NCBI GenBank assembly: GCA_934675205.1
Contig: CAKUPQ010000002.1
Span: 124,001 to 188,000 of the forward strand
Source of the DNA: an uncultured Flavobacteriaceae bacterium
Lineage (GTDB): Bacteria; Bacteroidota; Bacteroidia; Flavobacteriales; Flavobacteriaceae
Direction of reading: 5' to 3'
DNA length: 64,000 nucleotides
This document shows positions 7,721 to 16,177 of the stretch, in pieces. Numbering within the stretch: position 1 is the first letter of the stretch; every line of letters begins with the position of its first letter. The notes below the pieces were generated by a model that saw nothing but the letters and a program-made list of their open reading frames with translations, did not search any database and had not been told where the DNA came from. The position numbers and the translations under genes are program-made.

Positions 7721-9223
7721 TTATTCAGAAACAATAACTTCTTCTATTGATTTTATTCTTTCATCTCCTCTCCAAATAAACCCTCGTAGTTTTCGGGCAT
7801 TTTCGGGAAGTTCATCTTCGGGATAAGTTTCAGCTTTGACATCGGTATGAAAAGTAACTGTTTCGATTTCGTTATCCGAAAAAATAAGATTGATACTACT
7901 GCTTACGTTTTTGTCTATTCCGTAAAGCTCGTTTTCGGAATAAACATAATAAATCATTTCGGTATTTTTGATAATATCGACTTCGGCTAATTTTCCGTCC
8001 TGAAATCTTCCGAAAAGATTTTGCCCTTTTACTTGGTTAAAACCTGTTCCCAACGTATCTTTTTCGACAATAAATGTGTTGTTGAATACTTTGAGGGAAT
8101 CTAATTTTTGTGTCTCTTTATTAGATAGCAAGTGCATCAAATCTCCTGTCATTTGGCTTTCTCCGTTCCACAAAACAGGTCTTCCGATAAGCTCGGTAAT
8201 TCCCGTTTTCTCACTCGAATGAATTGAATCGGCTTTTCCACTCATATCGGTTTTGAAAAACCTCGCATCTTTAAAAGCTCTGACAATTCTTTCGCCTTGC
8301 TTTCCTGTAATAATAATCCGTTGAGCACTCGTGTAAAGCGTGTCTTTATCTTCAATTTCTGTTGCTACCAAAGGCTTTTTGGTCAGAATGAGAGAATCCT
8401 GCAAACGGTAAATTTCTCCATAATTTCCTGTTGCAAGGGTTTTGTTTATCGTATCGGTAATTTTGACATTATTGGTAGCAGAGGCAAATTCGATATTTCG
8501 GTCGTAATAAATACTGTCTCCCTCAATTCTTCTGTTATCGTAGATAATGTTGGAGTTTTTAGTAAGATTGGAGATATTGGTTTTGGTATTGTATTTCCCT
8601 TTTTCGGTATAAATGATATTGTTTTCGCTTGTTATGGTTGAGGGATTAAGCATATCTGCCTCTCCTGTAAGTGTATTGTAATCCAAATGATTGGTTTTGA
8701 TTACGTATTCAGGATTGGTAACAACGACCTCTTCTCTGAATTTGAATGTTTTTTCGGAAGCGTAATAGGTTCCTGTTCTGCTTGTTAAGACATTGTCTGC
8801 ATTAGTAATTGTTCCTTCCGAATTGTAATAGGATTGTTGCGTATTTCTGTCAAAATGGATTTTGTCGGTTGTGAGTGTCATTTCGGAGTCACGCATAACC
8901 ACATCTCCCTTTGCCAAAGCAACCCTTGTGTTTCCATCATATTCAGCATATTTACTGTCTAAAAAAAGTGTATCTCCTTGAACGATATGGACATTTCCGT
9001 AAATTTTGATTTTATTTTCTTTTTGGAAAAGATAGGCTTTGTTGCAAAACATCGTTGCTCCCGAATGTTGCACCTGTACATTTCCCACAAAAAGTGTCGC
9101 ATCGGGAAACTCGTCCTGATTCCTGTCAACGAAATCGGAACTGATAACTTTGATTTCGCTTTTTCCCTGCGAAAAGGATAAAAACGAAGTCAAAAAGAAA
9201 GCTATGAAGAAAATGTTTTTCAA
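7721..9223 (-). CDS. OstA/LptA-like exported protein
   Basis: A 500-residue protein with a signal peptide (MKNIFFIAFFLTSFLSFSQ). The mature chain is built of repeated short beta units such as LFVGNVQVQHSGATMFC, IYGNVHIVQGDTLF and ARALKGDVVMRD-like strands, the pattern of the OstA/LptA/LptD-N beta-jellyroll. In Gram-negative bacteria this fold bridges the periplasm to carry lipopolysaccharide to the outer membrane. Bacteroidetes encode such long OstA-like proteins, but a role in LPS transport here is inference. AATTACGAATT repeats lie immediately upstream (9227-9300). Confidence 0.85.
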   Translation of the reverse strand: MKNIFFIAFFLTSFLSFSQGKSEIKVISSDFVDRNQDEFPDATLFVGNVQVQHSGATMFCNKAYLFQKENKIKIYGNVHIVQGDTLFLDSKYAEYDGNTRVALAKGDVVMRDSEMTLTTDKIHFDRNTQQSYYNSEGTITNADNVLTSRTGTYYASEKTFKFREEVVVTNPEYVIKTNHLDYNTLTGEADMLNPSTITSENNIIYTEKGKYNTKTNISNLTKNSNIIYDNRRIEGDSIYYDRNIEFASATNNVKITDTINKTLATGNYGEIYRLQDSLILTKKPLVATEIEDKDTLYTSAQRIIITGKQGERIVRAFKDARFFKTDMSGKADSIHSSEKTGITELIGRPVLWNGESQMTGDLMHLLSNKETQKLDSLKVFNNTFIVEKDTLGTGFNQVKGQNLFGRFQDGKLAEVDIIKNTEMIYYVYSENELYGIDKNVSSSINLIFSDNEIETVTFHTDVKAETYPEDELPENARKLRGFIWRGDERIKSIEEVIVSE

Positions 9224-9226
9224 AAT

Positions 9227-9300
9227 AATTACGAATTTTAAATTACGAATTACGAATTAGGACTCTCATTTTATAATTCGTAATTCCTAATTCGTAATTA
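9227..9300. repeat. AATTACGAATT dispersed inverted repeat
   Basis: Direct copies of aattacgaatta on the left are inverted as taattcgtaattcctaattcg on the right, forming a long hairpin that fills the gap between the OstA-like gene and its upstream neighbour. Related elements are at 33047-33074, 36394-36418 and 55670-55786. Confidence 0.75.
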
Positions 9301-9306
9301 AAAAAA

Positions 9307-9879
9307 TCAGCCTCCTTTAGTAATTACTGCATTATCAATATGATAAATCCAATCTTCAACATCGGTTTCGTTATATCGGAAAGTTCCTTCAAGCGTTACG
9401 TATTGGTCGGTTTTTAAGCGTTTTGTAGCACCTTTGAATTTGATTCCCATAATGGTTTCAGGTCCTGCATTTCCGCAAAAGAAACATTGTGCAAAGACGT
9501 TTTTGCTCAAAGCATAATTTTCGTTATCAATCGGAATAATGAATCCGCTTATGGTAATTTTCTTTCCTTTTTTGGTTTTAAGCTCCTGATTTACTTTCGG
9601 ATACATCACTCCGTCAGGATAATCTTTGTGCGGACGGTTTTCGTAATTGATTTTTCCGAGTAAGCTCCACGTGATGACTTCTGCATTGGTACTTTGCTTT
9701 GTATTTGCATAAGCAAGACTGTCAAAATCCAGAAATGAAGCCTGTTGAACGTCTTTTATTTCGTGTTCCGTAGTTTTTGAAAACGGAATATTCTCAATGT
9801 TTTTACTCGGTTTGAAATTCAGTTCCAACCCGATAAAAACGGCAAAAATCAGAATGAAAACAAGATATATCTTACGCAT
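9307..9879 (-). CDS. Membrane-anchored/exported DUF3299-like protein with CxxC
   Basis: A 190-residue protein with an N-terminal membrane segment (residues 2-20). The C-terminal half resembles the OB-like DUF3299 family: ITISGFIIPID (108-118), a CFFC motif (132-135), then MGIKF and an OB-like strand set VTLEGTFRYNETD. Its ATG overlaps the end of the upstream FtsX-type permease gene by 8 bases, so the two are made together. Cysteines and context suggest metal handling outside the cytoplasm, but this is inference. DUF3299 assignment is from memory of motif shape. Confidence 0.65.
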   Translation of the reverse strand: MRKIYLVFILIFAVFIGLELNFKPSKNIENIPFSKTTEHEIKDVQQASFLDFDSLAYANTKQSTNAEVITWSLLGKINYENRPHKDYPDGVMYPKVNQELKTKKGKKITISGFIIPIDNENYALSKNVFAQCFFCGNAGPETIMGIKFKGATKRLKTDQYVTLEGTFRYNETDVEDWIYHIDNAVITKGG

Positions 9880-11104
9880 TGTTCAGAGTTTTAGAAATAT
9901 TAAGTTTATATGCTTTAATAGCAGGAATAAGTCCTGCCAAAATTCCCACAAAAATAGTAATCAAAAACAACATTCCCTCTTTTTCCCAATTAAATACAAA
10001 CGGATTGAACTCCATTTTGTATTCCTGTGAAGTGGAATTTGAGATGAAAACCAATGCCAATCTACCAAGAACTGTACCAAGAACGAATCCTACTACGCAT
10101 AATAGTAAGCTCTCAAAAAGTACCAATCCGAGGAGCTGTCCTCTTTTTGCTCCTCCGATTCGCATTAAGGCAAATTCGTATTTACGCTCTTTAAGTCTGT
10201 TGTACAGAGCAATAAAAATACTAATTCCCGAAATCAGCATAATTCCGTAAGCCAAATATTGCAAAGCGTCTAACCCAAAACCAAAAAGTGTGAACAAACG
10301 GTTTATCTCAATCGCAGGAGAGGCAACCTGCATTTTGCTGTTTTGCGGAACAAGACGAGGCCAAATTACAAAAGCCATTTTGTTCTTTACTTTTAATAAA
10401 ACAGCGGTTATATCTTTTCCTTCCGAAGATATTTCGTGTAAATGATTTTCATCGTGAATATGTGCTTCTTCTTCATCAGAATGGTCGTGATTATCGTGAA
10501 CAGCCCAAACGCTTTCAACCGTACAAAGGATAAGATTGTCGATTACTTTGTCGGTTGGCTCGAGAATTCCGACAATTTTGTAAGCATAATTATCGTGAAC
10601 GTGCTCGTCTTCCTGGCTTTCTCCGTGAGCTCCGAAAAACTCATCTCCGATTTTAAGTTCTAAATTTTGAGCAATTTTTCCTCCGACAACTACTTCAAAA
10701 TTCTTTTCAAAAGTTGTTCCCTGTGCAAATTTTCCGTCAAATTTTGTGATATAATCTTGGGTTGTCCCTACGATTTTGTATCCCATATAATTATCTCCGA
10801 AAGCAAGAGGAATCGCAGTTTCGACAAACGGGTGGTTCATCCAGGTTTCAGCTTCATTATAATTGATATTTCCCGTAGGGGAATCGAGTTGGTAAACAGC
10901 CGAAAGTATAAGTTGTAACGGACTTCCCTGTGCTCCCAAAACCAAATCCACTCCCTCGATATTTTTCGAGAATTTGTTTTCAAATTGCTGTTGCAACAGA
11001 ATCAAAAGTGAAATAATAGCCACACTCGCTGTCAGCAAAATGATGCTCAAAACGGTATTGAGAGGCTTAAACCAAAGATTTTTCCAAGCGAGTTTCGTAA
11101 TCAT
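9872..11104 (-). CDS. FtsX-family ABC permease with His-rich extracytoplasmic loop
   Basis: A 410-residue MacB/LolC-type permease: TM1 at about 18-38, a large extracytoplasmic domain (about 40-275), then three C-terminal TM helices (about 285-301, 325-352, 376-396) around the family segment RKYEFALMRIGGAKRGQLLG. The extracytoplasmic domain has an unusual His/Asp/Glu-rich stretch with H160, H168, H170, H203, H206, H208, H215, H217, H221 and H223, which looks like a metal-binding insert. No ATPase gene is adjacent in this window. The overlapping partner is the CxxC protein at 9307-9879. Confidence 0.85.
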   Translation of the reverse strand: MITKLAWKNLWFKPLNTVLSIILLTASVAIISLLILLQQQFENKFSKNIEGVDLVLGAQGSPLQLILSAVYQLDSPTGNINYNEAETWMNHPFVETAIPLAFGDNYMGYKIVGTTQDYITKFDGKFAQGTTFEKNFEVVVGGKIAQNLELKIGDEFFGAHGESQEDEHVHDNYAYKIVGILEPTDKVIDNLILCTVESVWAVHDNHDHSDEEEAHIHDENHLHEISSEGKDITAVLLKVKNKMAFVIWPRLVPQNSKMQVASPAIEINRLFTLFGFGLDALQYLAYGIMLISGISIFIALYNRLKERKYEFALMRIGGAKRGQLLGLVLFESLLLCVVGFVLGTVLGRLALVFISNSTSQEYKMEFNPFVFNWEKEGMLFLITIFVGILAGLIPAIKAYKLNISKTLNNA

Positions 11105-11113
11105 AGCAAAGGA

Positions 11114-11410
11114 TTATTCGATTTCTTCGTAATCAATATATTCTCCTATTTTTTTGGTAGAACGAGGATTTCCGTTTGAAGAAGATTTTGTATCGGTCGA
11201 ATTTGTATTCTGATATTGATTTTGTGTATTTCCGAATTGTTGTTCGTATTGCTGTCTGAAATTCGTATCTGCCTTTTCAACCATTTTCTTCATCAGATAA
11301 GGGGCAAGAAGACGCATCAAAAATTTAAAAGCATACCAAACCATAACGATTATTAAAATCGTTCGTATCAATCCGTTAAGGGAAGCCTGTTGTAGTATCA
11401 TCTCATTCAT
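11114..11410 (-). CDS. DUF4834-family small membrane protein
   Basis: A roughly 98-residue protein with one hydrophobic segment (LIRTILIIVMVWYAFKFLM) followed by a hydrophilic Gln/Asn-rich region and a conserved-looking acidic end IGEYIDYEEIE. This matches the Bacteroidetes family DUF4834; its function is unknown. A TTG at 11419 is in frame but overlaps a TATCTTTG box on the same strand, so I take ATG 11410, which would leave a very short or absent leader. It lies 9 bases upstream of the FtsX permease and may be co-transcribed with it. Confidence 0.7.
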   Translation of the reverse strand: MNEMILQQASLNGLIRTILIIVMVWYAFKFLMRLLAPYLMKKMVEKADTNFRQQYEQQFGNTQNQYQNTNSTDTKSSSNGNPRSTKKIGEYIDYEEIE

Positions 11411-11465
11411 AATGCCCAAAGATACAAAAGACGGGAATACTTTGTCTTAAAAATTTGTAAAAACC

Positions 11466-12536
11466 TTATAACATCGAATAAATAGCAAATGTCCCTAACC
11501 AATGTCCTCCCTCGTAGGAATCTCCGACTAAATTAGGTAACGAATGCTCGATATGTCGGTTAGCCAAAAGAATAAGATGCGGTTGATTTTCTAATTTTTG
11601 AGCAATTCCTTTCAAACACCAAGCCCTCGAAAAGTTTAATCCGTCCAGGTGAACGAGTTTTCCGTCTGTTCTGTCCGAAACTTTGGCCGTTTCGATAGTG
11701 AAATTAACATTGGTAATATTCGGAATAAACGCTTTTATCCATTTTTCGAATTCGTCTTTTTCTAAAATTTTACTCATCAGATAAGCCTCTTCCAAACAAG
11801 GGGATAAAAAGTCATATCCGCTTGGCTCCCAAGTCAGAGGGCAGTTTGTGTCGTTTTGATAATAGTCTAAAGCTCGATTTTTGATAGCTTTCCGAAGTTC
11901 TATATCATTCAGAGTAACCGCATAATCCCAAGCTAACGAAAGTCCGAAAGCTGTATTAGAATGTTCCCCAACCCGAATCGGATAAATGAGTTTTGGCAGA
12001 AATTCGATATACCGTTCAACCATTAAATCCGTAAGGGGTTGCAGGTTTTGTTCCAATGTTTTTAATCTCGGATTTTCGGATTGGTGCAAGGCTTCAGCCA
12101 ATTTCAAAAGCCAAGCCCAACCATAGGTTCGTTCAAAAGAAGTGTTGTTTTTATCGTTAAAAAAAGCCACTTCGATTTCGATATTTTCCTGAGTTAAATG
12201 ATTTTCGAGAGCTGAAATTATTTCTTCCCGATGAGCCAAATCAGGGAATTTATTCAGCAAAATAACAAGCGACCAATGCCCGTGAACAGCCGAATGCCAA
12301 TCAAAACAACCATAAAAAGCAGGACGCAATTCAAACGGAGTTTTTAAATCTTTTTTATTCCCCAAAACTTGTCCTAATTTGTTCGGATATTCTTGTGTGA
12401 TACATTCCATAGGAAGTTTTGAGAGTGCATCAGCCTGTTCTAAATGTAAAGAAACAGCATTTACAGAATATGATTTTTGTTGTTTTTCGTTACACGAAAA
12501 CAATATAAAAACCGAAAGGAGGAGTAATTTTTTCAT
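11466..12536 (-). CDS. DUF2891-family lipoprotein
   Basis: A 356-residue protein. The start at 12536 gives MKKLLLLSVFILFSC, a lipoprotein signal with Cys15. The mature part matches DUF2891 as I recall it, with the conserved segment FYGCFDWHSAVHGHW and further His/Trp motifs (VGEHSNTAFGLSLAWDY; YEGGHWLGTFA) consistent with an alpha/alpha-barrel enzyme fold. The catalytic activity is not established. It is transcribed alone, divergent from the CYN-FKBP gene. Confidence 0.85.
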   Translation of the reverse strand: MKKLLLLSVFILFSCNEKQQKSYSVNAVSLHLEQADALSKLPMECITQEYPNKLGQVLGNKKDLKTPFELRPAFYGCFDWHSAVHGHWSLVILLNKFPDLAHREEIISALENHLTQENIEIEVAFFNDKNNTSFERTYGWAWLLKLAEALHQSENPRLKTLEQNLQPLTDLMVERYIEFLPKLIYPIRVGEHSNTAFGLSLAWDYAVTLNDIELRKAIKNRALDYYQNDTNCPLTWEPSGYDFLSPCLEEAYLMSKILEKDEFEKWIKAFIPNITNVNFTIETAKVSDRTDGKLVHLDGLNFSRAWCLKGIAQKLENQPHLILLANRHIEHSLPNLVGDSYEGGHWLGTFAIYSML

Positions 12537-12620
12537 ACGAATCAGGGTTAAAGGCATAAAGATAATAAAATTTTGGAGTTTAAAATTCCAAATTAGTCAT
12601 TCGTAGAGCGTTGAGAAACT

Positions 12621-12662
12621 AAATCTTAAATCTACAATCGTTAATCATAAATCAAAAATCCT
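12621..12662. repeat. AT-rich reiterated words upstream of the CYN-FKBP gene
   Basis: The stretch repeats aaatcttaaatct / ttaatcataaatcaaaaatc words, similar in style to 46199-46222 and 60616-60654. It ends immediately before the TACCTTTG promoter box. Confidence 0.4.
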
Positions 12663-12670
12663 TACCTTTG
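12663..12670 (+). promoter_or_regulatory. -7 promoter box of the CYN-FKBP gene
   Basis: TACCTTTG matches TAnnTTTG and lies 24 bases before the ATG. No clear TTG is found at the -33 spacing. Confidence 0.45.
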
Positions 12671-12693
12671 CACTTCTTTTAAAAAATATAATT

Positions 12694-13626
12694 ATGGAAA
12701 ATGGAATTTACGCTAAATTCAACACTGATAAAGGGTCGGTTGTAGTAAAACTAACTCATGATAAAACACCCGGAACAGTCGGGAATTTTGTAGGACTTGC
12801 AGAAGGAAAACTCGAAAATTCGGCTCGTCCACAAGGAAAACCGTATTATGACGGACTTGCTTTTCACAGAGTAATTTCAGACTTTATGATTCAGGGAGGT
12901 TGTCCTCTCGGAACAGGAACCGGAGACCCGGGATATAAGTTTGATGACGAATTCCGTTCGGATTTAAGACACGACAGACCCGGAGTTTTGTCAATGGCAA
13001 ATGCAGGAAAGGGGACAAACGGTTCGCAGTTTTTCATTACTCACGTACCAACTCCTTGGTTAGATGATAACCATACCGTATTTGGATATGTAATAGAAGG
13101 ACAAGAGGTGGTTGATGCGATTGCACAAGGAGATAAAATTAGTAATATCGAAATATTAAGAGTAGGAGAGGAAGCTCAAAAATGGAATGCGATTGAGGCT
13201 TTCAGAACGTTTGAAGGTTCTCGTGAAAAGCGTTTAGCAGAAGAAAAACGCTTGGCAGAAGAGCGTATGCAAAAACTTGTTGAAGGTTTCGACAAAACCC
13301 AAAGCGGATTGTATTACAAAATCCTCGAAAAAGGAAACGGAGCAAAAGCTCAAAAAGGAAAAACCGTTTCGGTTCATTATACAGGAGCTTTGGACAGCGG
13401 ACAGGTTTTCGATTCGTCTTACAAAAGAAACCAACCGATTGAATTTTCGCTTGGAGTAGGTCAAGTAATTTCAGGTTGGGACGAAGGGATTTTGCTTTTA
13501 AACGTAGGAGACAAAGCTCGTTTTGTGATTCCTCCACATTTAGGATATGGAGCGAATGGAGCAGGTGGAGTAATTCCTCCGAATGCAGTTTTGGTTTTTG
13601 ACGTAGAGCTGAAAAACGTAAAATAA
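12694..13626 (+). CDS. Dual-family peptidyl-prolyl isomerase, cyclophilin-FKBP fusion
   Basis: A 310-residue cytoplasmic protein without a signal peptide. Residues 1-165 are a cyclophilin (FHRVISDFMIQGG, GTNGSQFFITHVPTPWLD, HTVFGYV). A charged coiled-coil-like linker follows (about 170-200, repeated KRLAEE), then an FKBP domain (about 205-310: VSVHYTGALDSGQVFDSS, VGQVISGWDEGI, IPPHLGYG). Both domains keep the residues expected for activity, so the protein probably catalyses prolyl isomerisation twice. Such cyclophilin-FKBP fusions are known from Flavobacteria. It is followed in the same direction by ilvE after 20 bases. Confidence 0.95.
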   Translation: MENGIYAKFNTDKGSVVVKLTHDKTPGTVGNFVGLAEGKLENSARPQGKPYYDGLAFHRVISDFMIQGGCPLGTGTGDPGYKFDDEFRSDLRHDRPGVLSMANAGKGTNGSQFFITHVPTPWLDDNHTVFGYVIEGQEVVDAIAQGDKISNIEILRVGEEAQKWNAIEAFRTFEGSREKRLAEEKRLAEERMQKLVEGFDKTQSGLYYKILEKGNGAKAQKGKTVSVHYTGALDSGQVFDSSYKRNQPIEFSLGVGQVISGWDEGILLLNVGDKARFVIPPHLGYGANGAGGVIPPNAVLVFDVELKNVK

Positions 13627-13646
13627 ATAATACTAAAATTAAATAA

Positions 13647-14714
13647 ATGAGTTCAGAAGCGATAAACGGGATAGATTTTATTAAATCGCAAACTTCAAAC
13701 ATAGACAAAGTAGATTTTGAAAACTTGGTTTTCGGAAATATATTTACTGATTATATGTTGGTTTGTGATTGCAAGAACGGAGCATGGCAAAAACCGGTTA
13801 TTAAACCTTATGAACCTTTTGTTTTGGAGCCGTCAGCAAAAGTTTTTCACTACGGACAGGCAATTTTTGAGGGAATGAAAGCCTATAAAACCGATTCTGA
13901 TGAGGTTTGGCTTTTCCGTCCTGAGGAGAATTTCAAAAGAATGAATAAATCGGCTGTTCGTTTGGCAATGGCAGAAGTTCCCGAATTTGTTTTTATGGAG
14001 GGACTTAAAGAGCTTATCCGAATCGAAAAAGATTGGGTCAAAAAAGGAAAAGGAAATGCTTTGTACATTCGTCCGTTTATGATTGCAACAGGACTTGGAG
14101 TTACAGCCTCCCCTTCTTCGGAGTACCGATTCTGCATACTTCTTTCTCCTGCAAAATCTTATTATTCGGGAGAAGTGAAAGTGGTAATTGCAGACCATTA
14201 CAGCAGAGCTGCAAACGGGGGAATCGGAGCAGCAAAAGCAGCAGGAAATTATGCAGGACAATTTTACCCTACTAAATTAGCCAACGAAAAAGGCTTCCAG
14301 CAAATAATCTGGACAGACGATGCTACGCATACCAAATTAGAGGAAGCAGGAACAATGAATGTTTGGGTCAGAATCGGAGATACATTATATACCGCTCCGA
14401 CAAGTGAGAGAATCCTTGACGGAGTTACCCGAAAAAGTCTTATCAACTTGGCTCAACATTTAGGAATGAAAGTAGAAATTCGCTCGGTTTTGGTTGACGA
14501 ATTGGTCGAAGCTGCTCAAAACGGAACTCTGAAAGAAATTTTTGGTTCGGGGACAGCGGCAGTTGTCAATCCGATTGTAGGGTTTTCGTATCAGGACGTT
14601 TATTATGAACTTCCTAAATTAGAAAACTCATATGCTTTACTCTTGAAAGAAAAATTGACAAATATCCAATACAAGATAGACGAAGATATTTTTGGCTGGA
14701 TGGTAAAGGTATAA
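13647..14714 (+). CDS. ilvE: Branched-chain amino acid aminotransferase
   Basis: A 355-residue fold-type IV PLP enzyme that interconverts branched-chain keto acids and Val, Leu and Ile. The PLP lysine is Lys197 in GAAKAAGNY. Other family marks are HYGQAIFEGMKAY (68-80), the EEAGTMNVWV segment and the SGTAAVV phosphate-binding loop near the C-terminus. The length is that of the large BCAT subfamily. It is downstream of the CYN-FKBP gene in the same direction and ends at a bidirectional terminator. Confidence 0.95.
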   Translation: MSSEAINGIDFIKSQTSNIDKVDFENLVFGNIFTDYMLVCDCKNGAWQKPVIKPYEPFVLEPSAKVFHYGQAIFEGMKAYKTDSDEVWLFRPEENFKRMNKSAVRLAMAEVPEFVFMEGLKELIRIEKDWVKKGKGNALYIRPFMIATGLGVTASPSSEYRFCILLSPAKSYYSGEVKVVIADHYSRAANGGIGAAKAAGNYAGQFYPTKLANEKGFQQIIWTDDATHTKLEEAGTMNVWVRIGDTLYTAPTSERILDGVTRKSLINLAQHLGMKVEIRSVLVDELVEAAQNGTLKEIFGSGTAAVVNPIVGFSYQDVYYELPKLENSYALLLKEKLTNIQYKIDEDIFGWMVKV

Positions 14715-14715
14715 T

Positions 14716-14750
14716 AAAAAAAGAGTTTCAATTTTGAAACTCTTTTTTTT
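14716..14750. terminator. Bidirectional intrinsic terminator
   Basis: The hairpin aaagagtttc / gaaactcttt has A and T runs on both sides, so it can serve ilvE (+) and the convergent acidic-tail gene (-). Confidence 0.85.
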
Positions 14751-14753
14751 TGT

Positions 14754-15152
14754 TTAGTCTTCATCATCATCTTCGTCTTCATCTTCATCATAATCCGAAT
14801 CATTATTTGAATCCTCGTCATCTTCATCAGGACGGTCTTTGTCATAACTGTCTTCTTCCTCGTCATCAGAAACATCTTCATCTTCGATGTCTTTTATAGG
14901 AGGAGCGGCAGCCAAATCCACTTCTAAAATATCATCATCTTCATAATTTTCGATTCTGTCGGCCAGTTTAGTGCTTACTTTTACCAAAAAGATAGTATCT
15001 TCTGTGCGAACTTCGACAGCTTCAACCGTTTCGTTTTTGGCATTTTTAAAACGGATAATATCAGCATCATCATATCCGTCAGGAAATTTTTCGACTAATA
15101 AAGTCAAAATTTCGTTTGTTAATTTTGCGTAATCGACAATTACTCGTTTCAT
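14754..15152 (-). CDS. Conserved protein with highly acidic tail
   Basis: A 132-residue protein. Residues 1-80 form a compact-looking domain (MKRVIVDYAKLTNEILTLLV, EAVEVRTEDTIFLVKVS); residues about 90-132 are almost only Asp, Glu and Ser and must be disordered. I recognise no named domain. Orthologues of this kind are common in Flavobacteria, and the name DNA primase sometimes given to them is not supported by any motif here. An acidic tail can act as a nucleic-acid mimic or a chaperone-like segment, but that is speculation. It is 18 bases downstream of the deoxyhypusine-synthase-like gene. Confidence 0.75.
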   Translation of the reverse strand: MKRVIVDYAKLTNEILTLLVEKFPDGYDDADIIRFKNAKNETVEAVEVRTEDTIFLVKVSTKLADRIENYEDDDILEVDLAAAPPIKDIEDEDVSDDEEEDSYDKDRPDEDDEDSNNDSDYDEDEDEDDDED

Positions 15153-15170
15153 ATAGTAATGTATATGGTT

Positions 15171-16145
15171 TTATTGGTTTAATAAATAAGCAAAAATAAG
15201 TGGTGCTACGATGGTAGCATCAGATTCAATCATAAACTTCGGAGTGTCTGCATCTAATTTTCCCCAAGTAATTTTTTCGTTCGGAACAGCTCCCGAATAT
15301 GAACCGTAACTCGTAGTCGAATCCGAAATCTGACAGAAATAAGCCCAAAACGGAACATCTTCCCATTCCAAATCCTGATACATCATCGGAACAACACAAA
15401 TAGGGAAATCTCCCGAAATTCCTCCTGCAATTTGGAAAAATCCTACTCCTTTTCCTCCCGAATTAGCACGATACCATTTCGTTAGGTAAATCATATATTC
15501 GATTCCTGATTTTACGGTTGATGCTTTTAGTTTTCCTTTGATTACGTTCGAAGCAAAAATATTTCCTGTTGTCGAATCTTCCCAACCCGGACAAATAATA
15601 GGTAGGTTTTTTTCGGCTGCAGCCACAATCCACGAATCTTTTGGGTCGATTTCGTAATATTGTTTCAAAACTCCCGAATTTACTACTTTGTACAAAAATT
15701 CGTGAGGCAGATATCTTTCTCCCTTTGCTTCTGCTGAATGCCAAACATCTTCCAAATGTTTTTGCAAACGTCTGAAAGCTTCCTCTTCGGGGATACAAGT
15801 GTCAGTAACTCTATTGAAGTGATTATCAAGCAGTTCTCTTTCATCTTGAGGAGTTAAATCTCTCCAATTCGGAATTCTTTTGTAGTGCGAATGTGCAACC
15901 AAATTCATCACGTCTTCTTCCAAATTAGCTCCTGTACAAGAGATAATATGTACTTTGTCCTGACGAATCATTTCAGCTAAAGATACTCCCAATTCGGCAG
16001 TGGACATTGCTCCTCCCAATGAGATCAACATTTTTCCTCCTTCCAATAAATGCTGTTCGTACCCTTTTGCAGCATCAACTAATGCAGCTGCATTAAAATG
16101 TCTGTAATTATGCTCAATAAATTGTCTAACAGTTCCTTTATTCAT
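15171..16145 (-). CDS. Deoxyhypusine-synthase-like enzyme
   Basis: A 324-residue member of the deoxyhypusine synthase family. It keeps the NAD-binding region (SLGGAMSTAELG, SCTGANLEEDVMN) and the active-site lysine Lys296 in TWGK. Bacteria lack the eIF5A substrate, and characterised bacterial relatives make homospermidine or related polyamines from spermidine or putrescine. A polyamine role here is supported by the neighbour 32 bases upstream, an arginine decarboxylase in the same direction. The exact product cannot be read from sequence. Confidence 0.9.
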   Translation of the reverse strand: MNKGTVRQFIEHNYRHFNAAALVDAAKGYEQHLLEGGKMLISLGGAMSTAELGVSLAEMIRQDKVHIISCTGANLEEDVMNLVAHSHYKRIPNWRDLTPQDERELLDNHFNRVTDTCIPEEEAFRRLQKHLEDVWHSAEAKGERYLPHEFLYKVVNSGVLKQYYEIDPKDSWIVAAAEKNLPIICPGWEDSTTGNIFASNVIKGKLKASTVKSGIEYMIYLTKWYRANSGGKGVGFFQIAGGISGDFPICVVPMMYQDLEWEDVPFWAYFCQISDSTTSYGSYSGAVPNEKITWGKLDADTPKFMIESDATIVAPLIFAYLLNQ

Positions 16146-16177
16146 TTCGTTTTTGTTTTATAATTATCAAAAATAAA

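Noticed and set aside
14603..14881. Lys/Met-rich frame on the minus strand
   Set aside because: It overlaps the acidic tail gene in another frame; the KMKM pattern comes from Asp/Glu codons read out of frame.
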